Below are positions 15,511 to 23,112 of a stretch of DNA of 29,240 bases, piece by piece (within the stretch, counting starts at the first letter, position 1; the number at the start of each line of letters is the position of its first letter). The stretch spans positions 1-29,240 of the forward strand of contig JAWWBN010000020.1 of NCBI GenBank assembly GCA_033720955.1. Reading direction: 5' to 3'. Below the pieces are notes generated by a model that was not told the origin of the DNA, made no database searches, and worked only from the letters and a program-made list of their open reading frames with translations. The stretch comes from JAWWBN01 sp033720955 (GTDB lineage Bacteria > Acidobacteriota > Thermoanaerobaculia > Multivoradales > JAHEKO01). The position numbers and the translations under genes are program-made.

Positions 15511-16361
15511 GGCGAGGCCGCCGATCCGGAGGAGAGGGGGAGATAGCCGTGGGCGGCCACCAGACGCTGGCCGCGGACTCCCACCAGAAAGTCGATCAGC
15601 CGCGCCGTCTCGGCCGCCGGCTCGCCGTCGGTGACGAGGAGCAGGGACCGCGCCAGCGGGTAGGCTCCGCTCGCGAGGCTGGGGCCCGAGGGTCGCACGA
15701 GCTGGCCGTTGTCGCCGACGATGGCCAGCGCAGCGATCGCGCGGCCGTCCACCCAGGCGACGGAGAGCTGGGTGATCGAGCCGGGGGTCGAGCGGGTCTT
15801 GTTGCGCGCCTCCTCGTTGGAGCCCACCTCCGGCAGGCTCACCAGGGGGGCAAGGTCGGAGTCGCCGTAGAGCCAGTGCGCGAAGACCTCCCAGGTGCCG
15901 CGCCCCGGCTCCTTGTTGAAGAAGACGATCCGGCGGTCGGGGCCTCCGAGCTCGCGCCAGTTGGCGACGCGGCCCTCGTAGACCGCGCGCGCCTGGTCGC
16001 GGGAGATCGCCCTCACTCCGCCCTCCCAGACGTCGCGCGACACCGCCAGGGCGACGGCGTCGCGGCCGATCTCGACCTCGCGGAAGCGCACACCGGGGTA
16101 GCGCTCGCGATCCGAGGGCAGCACCGGCCGCGACGACATCGCCACCTCGGCGCGCCCGTCGCCCAGCGCCGCGATGCCGCCGGAGCTGCCCCCCAGGGTG
16201 TCCACCACGATCTGCAGGCCGCGCTCCTCGCGCAGGATCCGGGCCGCCGCCGCCACCACCGGGCTGACGGTGGTGGAGCCGACCACGCGGATCCGCGCCG
16301 CCGCCGGCGCCGCCACTGCGGCCGCCAGCGCCAGCGCCAGGAGGCGTCGGAGCGGCTGCAT
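15507..16361 (-). CDS. pstS: PstS-like periplasmic anion-binding protein
   Basis: Substrate-binding protein of the phosphate importer, 284 residues. A Sec signal peptide (MQPLRRLLALALAAAVAAPAAA, cleavage probably near residue 22) precedes the mature domain. Binding-site segments include VGSTTVSP (27-34), GGSSGG (57-62) and EVAMSSRP (72-79). The usual RExxSGT phosphate loop reads KEPGRGT (150-156), so the Arg that contacts the anion is Lys and the Ser is Arg. This may shift selectivity among oxyanions. ATG 16361 begins two bases after the arsM stop; the open frame continues far upstream inside arsM, but that part is shadow. Confidence 0.88.
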   Translation of the reverse strand: MQPLRRLLALALAAAVAAPAAARIRVVGSTTVSPVVAAAARILREERGLQIVVDTLGGSSGGIAALGDGRAEVAMSSRPVLPSDRERYPGVRFREVEIGRDAVALAVSRDVWEGGVRAISRDQARAVYEGRVANWRELGGPDRRIVFFNKEPGRGTWEVFAHWLYGDSDLAPLVSLPEVGSNEEARNKTRSTPGSITQLSVAWVDGRAIAALAIVGDNGQLVRPSGPSLASGAYPLARSLLLVTDGEPAAETARLIDFLVGVRGQRLVAAHGYLPLSSGSAASP

Positions 16362-16363
16362 CG

Positions 16364-17518
16364 TCAGCAGCACTCCCCCGGCTCGCAGCACTCCTGGACC
16401 TCGGTGGTCGCGTCGTACTCCTCGCCCTTCGTCTCGCCTGGCCGGCGCTCGCGCACGCCCACGCAGTCGAAGGGGCCGGCCTCGTCGAGCGGGATCTCCA
16501 CCCGCGGCTCGACGAGCTCGAAGCTCGAGACGTAGGGCTCGCGGCTGAAGATGCGGAAGGTCTTGTCGCAGACGGCGGTGCGGCGACCGCGCTCGATCAG
16601 GTGGCCGTCGTCGTCCAGCACGCTCCTGAAGGGACCTCTGTAAATCACCGCCTGGTTGCGCTCCAGGCAGACCCCCTCCTTGCCCTTGAAGGCCTCCACC
16701 GTCACCGAGCGGAACTCGATTCCCTGCACGGTGCGCCACGGCTCGGCCTGGCGCTCGAGAATGCGGATGCCGTAGAAGCCCGCCCGCTCGAACGCCTCCA
16801 GAAAGCCGTGCTCGGTGAAGGCGCCGGAGATGCAGCCGCTCCACAGGTCCGGGTCGTCCTGCATCTCCCCGCTGACCGGCTCGTCGCTGACGATGTCGGA
16901 GATCACCGCCCGCCCGCCGCGCCGCAGCACCCGGTGGATCTCCTCGAAGAGCTGTCGCTTCTGGTCGTTGGCGACCAGGTTCAGGACGCAGTTCGAGACG
17001 ACGACGTCCACCGACTCGTCGGCGACCAGGGGTCGCGAGCGGCGTAGCTCGTCCGAGAGCGCGTGGACCGCCATCAGATCGTCCACGGTCCGGACCGGGC
17101 TCCTGGCCAGCTCCTCCTCCAGCAGGTCCAGGTCGAGGGTCAGGTCCTGGATGCGCCCGCGGCGGAACTCGACGTTGGCGTAGCCCAGCCTCTCGGCCAC
17201 CTGCGGCGCCGCGCGTCGCGCCACGGAGAGCATCTCGGGGGTCATGTCCACGCCGACGACCGAGCCGGTGGCTCCCACCACCTGGGCCGCGATGAAGCAG
17301 ATCTTGCCGGTGCCGCTGCCCAGATCGAGGACGGTCTCTCCCTCGCGCAGGTGGCGGCTGGGATCGCCGCAGCCGTAGTCGCGCTCGAGGACCTCGGCGG
17401 GAATGACCTCCAGGTACCTGGGGTCGTAGTCGGTGGGGCAGCAGAGCTGGGCCTCGCACTCGCGCGCCCCCTGCCCGTAGCGGCGCTGGACTTCTTCTTC
17501 CATCTTGGCGACAGTCAT
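16364..17518 (-). CDS. arsM: ArsM-type arsenite S-adenosylmethionine methyltransferase
   Basis: A 384-residue class I methyltransferase of the ArsM family, which moves methyl groups from SAM to As(III). The SAM site is VLDLGSGTGKIC (63-74), with the acidic residue in GVDMT. The four conserved arsenite-site cysteines all have counterparts: Cys26/27 (QLCCPTD), Cys50 (DYGCGDP), Cys177 (VVSNCVLNL) and Cys229 (WSGCISGAF). Compared with the classical enzymes as I remember them, there is an insertion of about 30 residues (~125-165) before VVSNC, and the C-terminal domain ends in two CC pairs (377-378, 383-384). The ATG has a GAGGAG site about ten bases upstream. PstS starts two bases after its stop. 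A close relative acting on another metalloid or thiol is possible. Confidence 0.85.
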   Translation of the reverse strand: MTVAKMEEEVQRRYGQGARECEAQLCCPTDYDPRYLEVIPAEVLERDYGCGDPSRHLREGETVLDLGSGTGKICFIAAQVVGATGSVVGVDMTPEMLSVARRAAPQVAERLGYANVEFRRGRIQDLTLDLDLLEEELARSPVRTVDDLMAVHALSDELRRSRPLVADESVDVVVSNCVLNLVANDQKRQLFEEIHRVLRRGGRAVISDIVSDEPVSGEMQDDPDLWSGCISGAFTEHGFLEAFERAGFYGIRILERQAEPWRTVQGIEFRSVTVEAFKGKEGVCLERNQAVIYRGPFRSVLDDDGHLIERGRRTAVCDKTFRIFSREPYVSSFELVEPRVEIPLDEAGPFDCVGVRERRPGETKGEEYDATTEVQECCEPGECC

Positions 17519-17609
17519 CTCGGATCGGCTCCTCGGAGGAGAGAAAGGGAGACGCCGGGGCGCCGCGGCTCGTGCGGCCTCCCGCCGTCGGGGTGTCGGA
17601 CGCGGCGAA

Positions 17610-18347
17610 TCAGCGGGGCGGGGCGCGCGGCGGGGTCGGTCCCGCCAGGGCCAGCCCCAGGGGCGGCAGGACCGGCGGCGCGGGCGGCAGCTTGAGGCCG
17701 GCGAGCAGCTCCGCCAGCCTGCGGCCGAGGTCGCGCCAGACGCCGCGGGTCAGACCGCCCCGCGCCAGCAGCCGCTCGAGGTCGGCGGGTCGGTCGAGGT
17801 CGGCCAGCGGGGCCAGCAGGGTGACCGGCCGGCCGGCCCGGGCGAGGGCCGCCAGCAGGCTGGCGAGAGCGCCACGCCGGCACCAGGCCACCTGCTCGAG
17901 CTCGGCGGTCAGCGGCCGCGTCGCGGCGAGCAGGTAGAAACCGCCGTCGGGCGAGGGCCCGACGACGACGCGCTCGGGGTCGCGGCGGAGCTCCGCCAGG
18001 CTGTCGCGCACCGTCCGGGCGGTGAGGCCCGGCGCGTCGGTGCCGACCACCACGACCGGCGCCGCGTTCCGCCCTGCCCGGGCCAGGGCGTCCATCAGAC
18101 GGGCTCCGAAGCCGCTGCCGCTCTGGTGCAGTCTCTCGACGGAAGCCGGCACCGCGACGGGCTCGGGCGACGACACGACGACGCGGCAGCCGGCGGCGCT
18201 GCCGGCCGCGACCGCCTCGTCGAGGCAGCGGAGATAGAGCTGCCGCTCCAGCATCTGGGAGTGCGCCGGGAGCAGGAGCCGCCGCCGGCGCTCGCGCACG
18301 GGACCGCGGGTGAAGACCAGGAGGGTCGCCTGCGAGCGGGTGTCCAT
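17610..18347 (-). CDS. CofC/TIGR04282-like glycosyl- or nucleotidyltransferase
   Basis: A 245-residue GT-A-like protein of the DUF2064/TIGR04282 group. The nucleotide and metal region is VVVVGTDAPGLT, followed by VVGPSPDGGFYLLA, the typical GP..DGG(F/Y)xL block. The C-terminus is a Pro-rich tail. From memory, this group is often found beside arsenosugar-type ArsM and radical SAM genes, which fits its position as first gene of the run; its own reaction is unknown. I chose ATG 18347 over the adjacent TTG 18350. A 91-base gap separates it from arsM, so an internal promoter before arsM is possible. Confidence 0.8.
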   Translation of the reverse strand: MDTRSQATLLVFTRGPVRERRRRLLLPAHSQMLERQLYLRCLDEAVAAGSAAGCRVVVSSPEPVAVPASVERLHQSGSGFGARLMDALARAGRNAAPVVVVGTDAPGLTARTVRDSLAELRRDPERVVVGPSPDGGFYLLAATRPLTAELEQVAWCRRGALASLLAALARAGRPVTLLAPLADLDRPADLERLLARGGLTRGVWRDLGRRLAELLAGLKLPPAPPVLPPLGLALAGPTPPRAPPR

Positions 18348-18387
18348 CAACAGCGATCTACGGAGCCCAACGGCGCACGGATCACAC

Positions 18388-18419
18388 CGCGGGCCGTCAG
18401 TCTAGCCGAGCGGCCCGCG
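18388..18419 (-). terminator. hairpin between aminotransferase and CofC-like gene
   Basis: CGCGGGCCG (18388-18396) and CGGCCCGCG (18411-18419) form a perfect nine-base stem with a 14-base loop, 41 bases after the aminotransferase stop. No T-run follows. It probably ends the aminotransferase transcript and so marks the upstream border of the arsM/pst run. The loop, read on the minus strand, holds TAGACT, a possible -10 for that run. Confidence 0.45.
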
Positions 18420-18459
18420 CCGACGCAGCCGACCCGCCGGCGAACGCGCCGCCCGCCGC

Positions 18460-19617
18460 TCAGCGCAGGGCGCGGTCGAAGCGCTCCCGGAGGCCTCGGA
18501 GCCGCGCGACGGGCTCGTTGGAGAAGACCAGACGGAGGTAGTCGGCCGACTTCGGACCTCCCCACCCCTGCATCGGAGTCGCCGCGACCCGGCCCAGCTC
18601 CAGCAGCCGGTCGGAGGCCTCCGCGGCGCTCATCCCCAGCCCCGCGACGTCGATCAGCAGCGACCAGCCGCCGTCCGGCCGGATGGGCCGGTACGGCGCC
18701 AGCTCCTCGAGGATCGCGTCGCGCCGTCGCCGCCACTCCGCGGTGGCGGCGGCCAGATCCGAGGCCGGCGCCGCCAGCGCCACCGCGGCGCCGGCCTGGG
18801 CGATGCCCACCGGAGTGCAGGCGTTGGAGATGGCCACCAGGCCGATGTCGTCAACGATCCCGGGCGGCGCCACGATCCAGCCGACCCGCCAGCCGATCAT
18901 CCGCTGCTCCTTCGACACCGACCCGACCGTGATCGTGCGCTCCGCCATCCCGGAAAAGGAGGCGGGGTGAAGCACCTCGGCGGCGCCGAAGAGGATGCCT
19001 TCCATGGCGGCGTCGTAGACCATCCAGGCGCCGCTCCGGCGACAGGCGTCGCACACGGCGGCCCACTCCGCGCGGTTTAGGACGGCGCCCGAGGGCATCG
19101 CCGGACTCATCATCAGGAAGACCCGGGTGCGGGGTCCCACCGCTGCCGCCAGGGAGTCGAGGTCCAGCCGCCAGGCGCCGTCCACTACCCGGTGGGACAC
19201 CAGCCGCGGCACTCCGCCCGCCAGCCGTACCCGGTTGATCAGACCGATATAGATGGGGTCGGGCAGGATCACCTCGTCGCCGGGCTCGAGCGTGGCGAGG
19301 AGCACGTCGAGAATGCCGGCGAGGCCGCCGGCGGAGATCACGGTGGAGCGGCTCGCGTCGTACTCGAGACCGGCGGCGCGGCTCACCCGGCGGGCGGCGG
19401 CGCGGCGCAGCTCGGCCGTGCCGACGAACGGCAGATAGCTGTTGGCGTCGTCCCGCCCGGCGGCCTCGCGCGTCGCCTCCACCGCCCCGGGCGGCGGCCG
19501 GAGATCGGTGTCCAGGTTCTCGAGCCGCAGCAGCTCCGGGTCGAGGGCCCGGTCCGCCGCGGCCCCGACCCGGTCCACTCCGATCCCGGCCATCTGCGCA
19601 AGCCGGCTGACCGTCAT
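18460..19617 (-). CDS. PLP-dependent class I/II aminotransferase, variant active site
   Basis: A 385-residue fold-type I aminotransferase. The PLP lysine is Lys236 in GSVSKEQRMIGWRVGW, the Asp that pairs with the pyridine nitrogen is Asp202 in VYDAAME, and the carboxylate-binding Arg is Arg362 in LRLVFSN. The NPxNPTG block reads SPAMPSG (171-177), and the Tyr of DxxY is Met205, so both usual contacts to the PLP hydroxyl (Asn, Tyr) are Met. I recall a coherent subfamily with this pattern, so this is not decay. ATG 19617 has a strong GAGGAGGT site. It is divergent from the polyketide operon with a 94-base gap. The substrate is unknown. Confidence 0.87.
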   Translation of the reverse strand: MTVSRLAQMAGIGVDRVGAAADRALDPELLRLENLDTDLRPPPGAVEATREAAGRDDANSYLPFVGTAELRRAAARRVSRAAGLEYDASRSTVISAGGLAGILDVLLATLEPGDEVILPDPIYIGLINRVRLAGGVPRLVSHRVVDGAWRLDLDSLAAAVGPRTRVFLMMSPAMPSGAVLNRAEWAAVCDACRRSGAWMVYDAAMEGILFGAAEVLHPASFSGMAERTITVGSVSKEQRMIGWRVGWIVAPPGIVDDIGLVAISNACTPVGIAQAGAAVALAAPASDLAAATAEWRRRRDAILEELAPYRPIRPDGGWSLLIDVAGLGMSAAEASDRLLELGRVAATPMQGWGGPKSADYLRLVFSNEPVARLRGLRERFDRALR

Positions 19618-19675
19618 CGCACCTCCTCGCTCGGGCTCTCCCCCCGATAGGCGGTGGCGAGCTTACCGCTGCGGT

Positions 19676-19704
19676 TTGTGCCCCACCTCCGGGCGACGTA
19701 TTTT
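19676..19704 (+). promoter_or_regulatory. candidate promoter of the type III PKS operon
   Basis: TTGTGC (19676-19681) and TATTTT (19699-19704) are separated by exactly 17 bases in the divergent gap. Initiation about seven bases after the -10 falls on or next to the ATG at 19712, so the message would be leaderless; no ribosome site is visible there. Confidence 0.45.
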
Positions 19705-19711
19705 CGCGGCC

Positions 19712-20425
19712 ATGCTGGCTCGTATCGAGTCGCTCCGCCGCCGCAAGCGCCAGCCGGAGGTCATGGACCAGCCCGGCCTCGACCCGGAGCTGCATCGCGG
19801 TGCCCTGGAGGACCTCGCGCGCCTGCACCGGATGTTCGACACCGCCGGGAGGCTCTTCGCCCCCATCCGAAGGCTGCCGCGTGGCGAGCCCCCCCTGTCG
19901 GTTCTCGACCTGGCCTGTGGCGGCGGCACCGTGGCGGTGGAGCTGGCGGCCGCCGGCCGCCGGAACGGGGTGGACCTGCGTGTGACCGGCGCCGACATCA
20001 GCCCCCTGGCCCTGGAGGTCGCACGGCGCGAGGCTCGCCGGGTCGGGGTGGAGGTCGATTTCGTCGAGCTGGACGTGGTCGGGACGGACGAGCTGCCGCG
20101 CCACGACGTCATCGTCAGCAGCCTCTTCCTGCACCATCTCTCGCGAGAGGACGTGGTGGAGCTGCTCGCGAGGATGGCGGCGGCGGCGAGCCGGCTGGTG
20201 CTGGCCGACGACCTCGTCCGGAGTCTCAGGGGCTGGCTGTACACGTATACTGGCTGCCGCCTGTTCTTTCGCTCACCTGTAGTGCGGGTGGACGGGCCGC
20301 TCTCGGTAGAGGCTGCGTTCACACCGGTCGAGCTGGCCGGGCTGGCCCAGAGAGCCGGCCTGGCCGGAGCCGAGGTGAAGACTTCGTGGCCGCAGCGGCA
20401 GTTGCTCATCTGGAAAAAGCTGTGA
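19712..20425 (+). CDS. class I SAM-dependent methyltransferase (PKS operon)
   Basis: A 237-residue methyltransferase. Motif I is VLDLACGGGTVAVEL, the acidic ribose-binding residue is in VTGADISP, and DVIVSSLFLHHLS marks the end of the Rossmann core, as in UbiE/COQ5-like small-molecule methyltransferases. It is the first gene of a three-gene operon, and its stop overlaps the GTG of the flavoprotein gene (GTGA). In type III polyketide operons such methyltransferases O- or C-methylate the polyketide ring, which is the likely role here. No ribosome site precedes the ATG; see the promoter entry. Confidence 0.87.
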   Translation: MLARIESLRRRKRQPEVMDQPGLDPELHRGALEDLARLHRMFDTAGRLFAPIRRLPRGEPPLSVLDLACGGGTVAVELAAAGRRNGVDLRVTGADISPLALEVARREARRVGVEVDFVELDVVGTDELPRHDVIVSSLFLHHLSREDVVELLARMAAAASRLVLADDLVRSLRGWLYTYTGCRLFFRSPVVRVDGPLSVEAAFTPVELAGLAQRAGLAGAEVKTSWPQRQLLIWKKL

Positions 20426-21573
20426 ATCCCGGCGCCACCCTCGACGTCGCCGCCGCGGTGCGCGGCGACTGGGACGTTGTGGTCGTGGGCGCCGGCCCGG
20501 CGGGCGCGATGGCGGCACGAGAGCTGGCTCGCTCCGGGGTCCAGACCCTCCTGGTGGACCGTCAGAGCTTCCCGCGAGCCAAGGTTTGCGGCGGCTGTCT
20601 GAACGCCCGCACCCTGGCCCTTCTCGACGGCGCCGGCCTGGGTCGTCTGGCCCGCGACCTGGGGGCCGAGCCACTGGCCCGCTTCGAGCTCTGGGCCGGC
20701 GGCCGGTACGCGGCGGTGCCGCTGCCCTCCGGCGCATCGCTTTCCCGCACGGCGCTGGATGCGGCCCTGCTGGAGGAGGCGGTGACCGCCGGGGCCTCCT
20801 TCCTGCCGGGCACCCGCGCGGCGCTGGGCGAGTGCGCCGGCGACCGGCGGACGGTGCATCTCCCGGAAGGGGGCGCGCGTCTCGCCGCCCGGGTGGTGCT
20901 GGCCGCGGACGGCCTCGCCGGCAGCTTCGTCGCCCGCGGCGGCCGGCGGGCCGAGGTCGCGCCGAAGTCGCTGGTGGGCGCGGCGGCGGAGGTGGACGGG
21001 GGTCCCGAGGCCTACCGGCCGGGGACGATCTACATGGCCGCCGGGCGCGGCGGCTACGTGGGGGTGGTGCGGGTGGAGCGGGGTCGGCTGAACCTCGCCG
21101 CCGCCCTCTCCCCCGAGCGGGTGCGCCGGCGCGGGCTCGCCGGCGCGGTGGCCGACCTGCTCCGCGGGGCCGGCCTCCCCGGCGTCTCGGCTGCCGCGGG
21201 CCGGTGGCGGGGCACGCCCCCTCTGACGCGACGGGCGGCCACGCGGGCCCTGGAGCGGGTCTTCCTGCTGGGTGACGCCGCCGGCTACGTGGAGCCCTTC
21301 ACCGGCGAGGGGATCTCCTGGGCTCTCGAGTCGGCCGTCGTCTGCGCACCGCTGGCGGTCCGCGGCGTCGAGGGGTGGAGTACCGCCCTGGCGCGCGCCT
21401 GGGAGCGCGAGCACCGACGGAGGATCGTCCGCCGGCAGCGCTGGTGCCGGGCGGTCGCCTGGTGGCTTCGTCACCCTGGGCTGGTGGACCTGGGAGTCCG
21501 GTCTCTGAACGCCGCTCCACGGCTGGCGCGCCCGCTGGTGGCCCATCTGAACGCCGCCCCGGAGGGAACGTGA
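20422..21573 (+). CDS. FAD-dependent oxidoreductase, geranylgeranyl-reductase-like (PKS operon)
   Basis: A 383-residue flavoprotein of the group that contains geranylgeranyl reductases and aromatic-ring hydroxylases. The FAD site is VVVGAGPAGAMAA (GAGPAG, 23-28), the CGGCLN motif is at 56-61, and the second FAD motif is LLGDAAGYVEPFTGEG (283-297). GTG 20422 overlaps the methyltransferase stop, and the stop overlaps the PKS GTG. It probably oxidises or reduces the polyketide product, comparable in role to the flavoprotein of the Streptomyces srs operon that hydroxylates phenolic lipids; the exact step is inferred. Confidence 0.88.
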   Translation: MNPGATLDVAAAVRGDWDVVVVGAGPAGAMAARELARSGVQTLLVDRQSFPRAKVCGGCLNARTLALLDGAGLGRLARDLGAEPLARFELWAGGRYAAVPLPSGASLSRTALDAALLEEAVTAGASFLPGTRAALGECAGDRRTVHLPEGGARLAARVVLAADGLAGSFVARGGRRAEVAPKSLVGAAAEVDGGPEAYRPGTIYMAAGRGGYVGVVRVERGRLNLAAALSPERVRRRGLAGAVADLLRGAGLPGVSAAAGRWRGTPPLTRRAATRALERVFLLGDAAGYVEPFTGEGISWALESAVVCAPLAVRGVEGWSTALARAWEREHRRRIVRRQRWCRAVAWWLRHPGLVDLGVRSLNAAPRLARPLVAHLNAAPEGT

Positions 21574-22667
21574 GCCTGGCGCTGACGGGCATCGGCATCG
21601 CGGTGCCGGGCGAGCCGGTGTCGCAGACCCGGGCGGCCGAGATCGCCCGCCGCTTCTTCGACCAGACCCCGGAGCGGGAGCGTCTGCTGCCCACCCTCTT
21701 CCGCTGGACCCGGGTGGACACCCGGCACAGCGTCCTGGACTCCTGGTCCGACGAGGACCTGGCGGCCGGCCGCGAGACCTTCTTCGAGAGGCCGCGCCAC
21801 GAGCTGGACCGTGGTCCCACCACGGCGCAGCGCATGGAGCGGTACGAGGCCCACGCGGCGCCGCTGGCCGTGGACGCCAGCCGCTCGGCGCTCGCCGACG
21901 CCGGGCTCGACGCGAACCGCATCACCCATCTCGTGACGGTCTCGTGCAGCGGCTTCGCCGCGCCCGGCGTGGACGTGGCGCTGATCAAGCGACTCGGGCT
22001 GGACCCCGGAGTGGCGCGCTCCCACGTGGGCTTCATGGGCTGCCACGCGGCGATCAACGGGCTGCGGGTGGCGCGGTCGTTCGTGGATGCCGACCCCGAG
22101 GCGCGGGTGCTGCTCTGCGCGGTGGAGCTGTGCACTCTGCACGTCCACTACGGCTGGGACCCGGAGAAGATCGTCGCCAACGCCATCTTCTCGGACGGCG
22201 CCGCGGCGGTGGTGGGCAGCTCGGCCGAGAACGGCCACCGCCGGGAGTGGCAGGTGGCGGCCAACGGCTCGCGCGTGCTCGACGACTGCGAGGACGCGAT
22301 GACCTGGAAGGTGCGCGACCACGGCTTCGAGATGACGCTCTCGCCCAGGGTGCCCGACCTGATCCGCGAGCACGTCCGTCCCTGGCTGGAGGAGTGGCTC
22401 GGCGGGCACGGCCTCTCCATCGCCACGGTGGGGTCGTGGGCGGTCCACCCGGGCGGCCCGCGGATTCTCGGTGCCTTCGAGCAGGCCACTGGAGTAGCGC
22501 GGCGGAAGCTGGAGACCTCGTACAAGGTCCTGGCGCGCTACGGCAACATGTCGTCGCCCACGGTGCTCTTCCTGCTCGAGCGGCTGCGGCGGATCCAGGC
22601 CCCGCGGCCGGCGGTGGCCATCGGGTTCGGGCCGGGGCTGGCGATCGAGGCGGCGCTGATCCGGTAG
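21570..22667 (+). CDS. type III polyketide synthase (chalcone synthase-like)
   Basis: A 365-residue homodimeric-type ketosynthase that extends an acyl-CoA starter with malonyl-CoA. The full triad is present: Cys158 in GFMGCHAAINGL, His293 in WAVHPGGPR and Asn326 in YGNMSSP. The C-terminal GFGPG loop is present as GFGPGLAIEAA. The length is normal for the family. GTG 21570 overlaps the flavoprotein stop (GTGA). In lineages without plant-like starters, such enzymes usually use long-chain acyl-CoA to make alkylpyrones or alkylresorcinols, and the tailoring genes beside it support a membrane-lipid or quinone-like product. The starter unit cannot be read from sequence. Confidence 0.95.
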   Translation: MSLALTGIGIAVPGEPVSQTRAAEIARRFFDQTPERERLLPTLFRWTRVDTRHSVLDSWSDEDLAAGRETFFERPRHELDRGPTTAQRMERYEAHAAPLAVDASRSALADAGLDANRITHLVTVSCSGFAAPGVDVALIKRLGLDPGVARSHVGFMGCHAAINGLRVARSFVDADPEARVLLCAVELCTLHVHYGWDPEKIVANAIFSDGAAAVVGSSAENGHRREWQVAANGSRVLDDCEDAMTWKVRDHGFEMTLSPRVPDLIREHVRPWLEEWLGGHGLSIATVGSWAVHPGGPRILGAFEQATGVARRKLETSYKVLARYGNMSSPTVLFLLERLRRIQAPRPAVAIGFGPGLAIEAALIR

Positions 22668-22757
22668 CGGCGCGCGATCTCGAACCGGAGCCGGCCCCGG
22701 GAATAGCGGCGCGGGCGCGGGCGTACTCTCACTGTCAACCGAAAAAGGAGGTCCGTC

Positions 22758-23072
22758 GTGATCGTCAAGAGGATTCGTCCGCTGTCGCTGGCCAAGGTCA
22801 TGGGCTCGATCTACGGCGCGGTCGGGCTGCTGTTCGGGATCATCTTCGCCTTCCTGTCGCTCATCGGCGCGGGGGTCGGCCTGGCTGCCTCGGACGGAGG
22901 CCCGGAGGCGCTCTTCGGGCTGCTCTTCGGGGTCGGCGCCGTGATCTTCCTGCCGCTTTTCTACGGCGGCCTCGCCTTCCGGGTGGGGCTGCTGATCGCC
23001 TCGATCTACAACCTGGCGGCGGCCAGGATCGGCGGCCTCGAGGTGGAGCTGGAGCCGGCTCCGACGGCCTGA
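22758..23072 (+). CDS. small integral membrane protein, DUF3566-like
   Basis: A 104-residue protein with a basic N-terminus (MIVKRIRPLSLAKVMG) and two to three hydrophobic segments, ending in the short cytoplasmic-type tail GGLEVELEP. Proteins with this RPxSLAKxMG start and GGxEVELE end are common in many phyla and are loosely grouped with DUF3566; the role is unknown. GTG 22758 has a consensus AAAGGAGGT site (22744-22752) five bases upstream, the best in the window, suggesting high translation. It probably has its own promoter in the 90-base gap after the PKS gene. Its stop lies inside a palindrome shared with the converging radical SAM gene. Confidence 0.82.
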   Translation: MIVKRIRPLSLAKVMGSIYGAVGLLFGIIFAFLSLIGAGVGLAASDGGPEALFGLLFGVGAVIFLPLFYGGLAFRVGLLIASIYNLAAARIGGLEVELEPAPTA

Positions 23073-23112
23073 CGGGGGCCGCGGCGGAGCGCTCGTCGCG
23101 GATCCGTCAGGC
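23067..23112. terminator. palindromic bidirectional terminator spanning both stop codons
   Basis: GCCTGACGG (23067-23075) and CCGTCAGGC (23104-23112) form a perfect nine-base stem. The stop of the small membrane protein gene (TGA 23070-23072) and that of the converging radical SAM gene (TGA on minus, 23107-23109) both sit within the arms. An inner stem CCGCG/CGCGG (23079-23083, 23097-23101) extends it. No T-run is present. Confidence 0.55.

Noticed and set aside
15507..17459. Apparent 650-residue fusion of an upstream segment to PstS
   Set aside because: The part before ATG 16361 lies within arsM in another frame and is low-complexity. The signal peptide starts at 16361.
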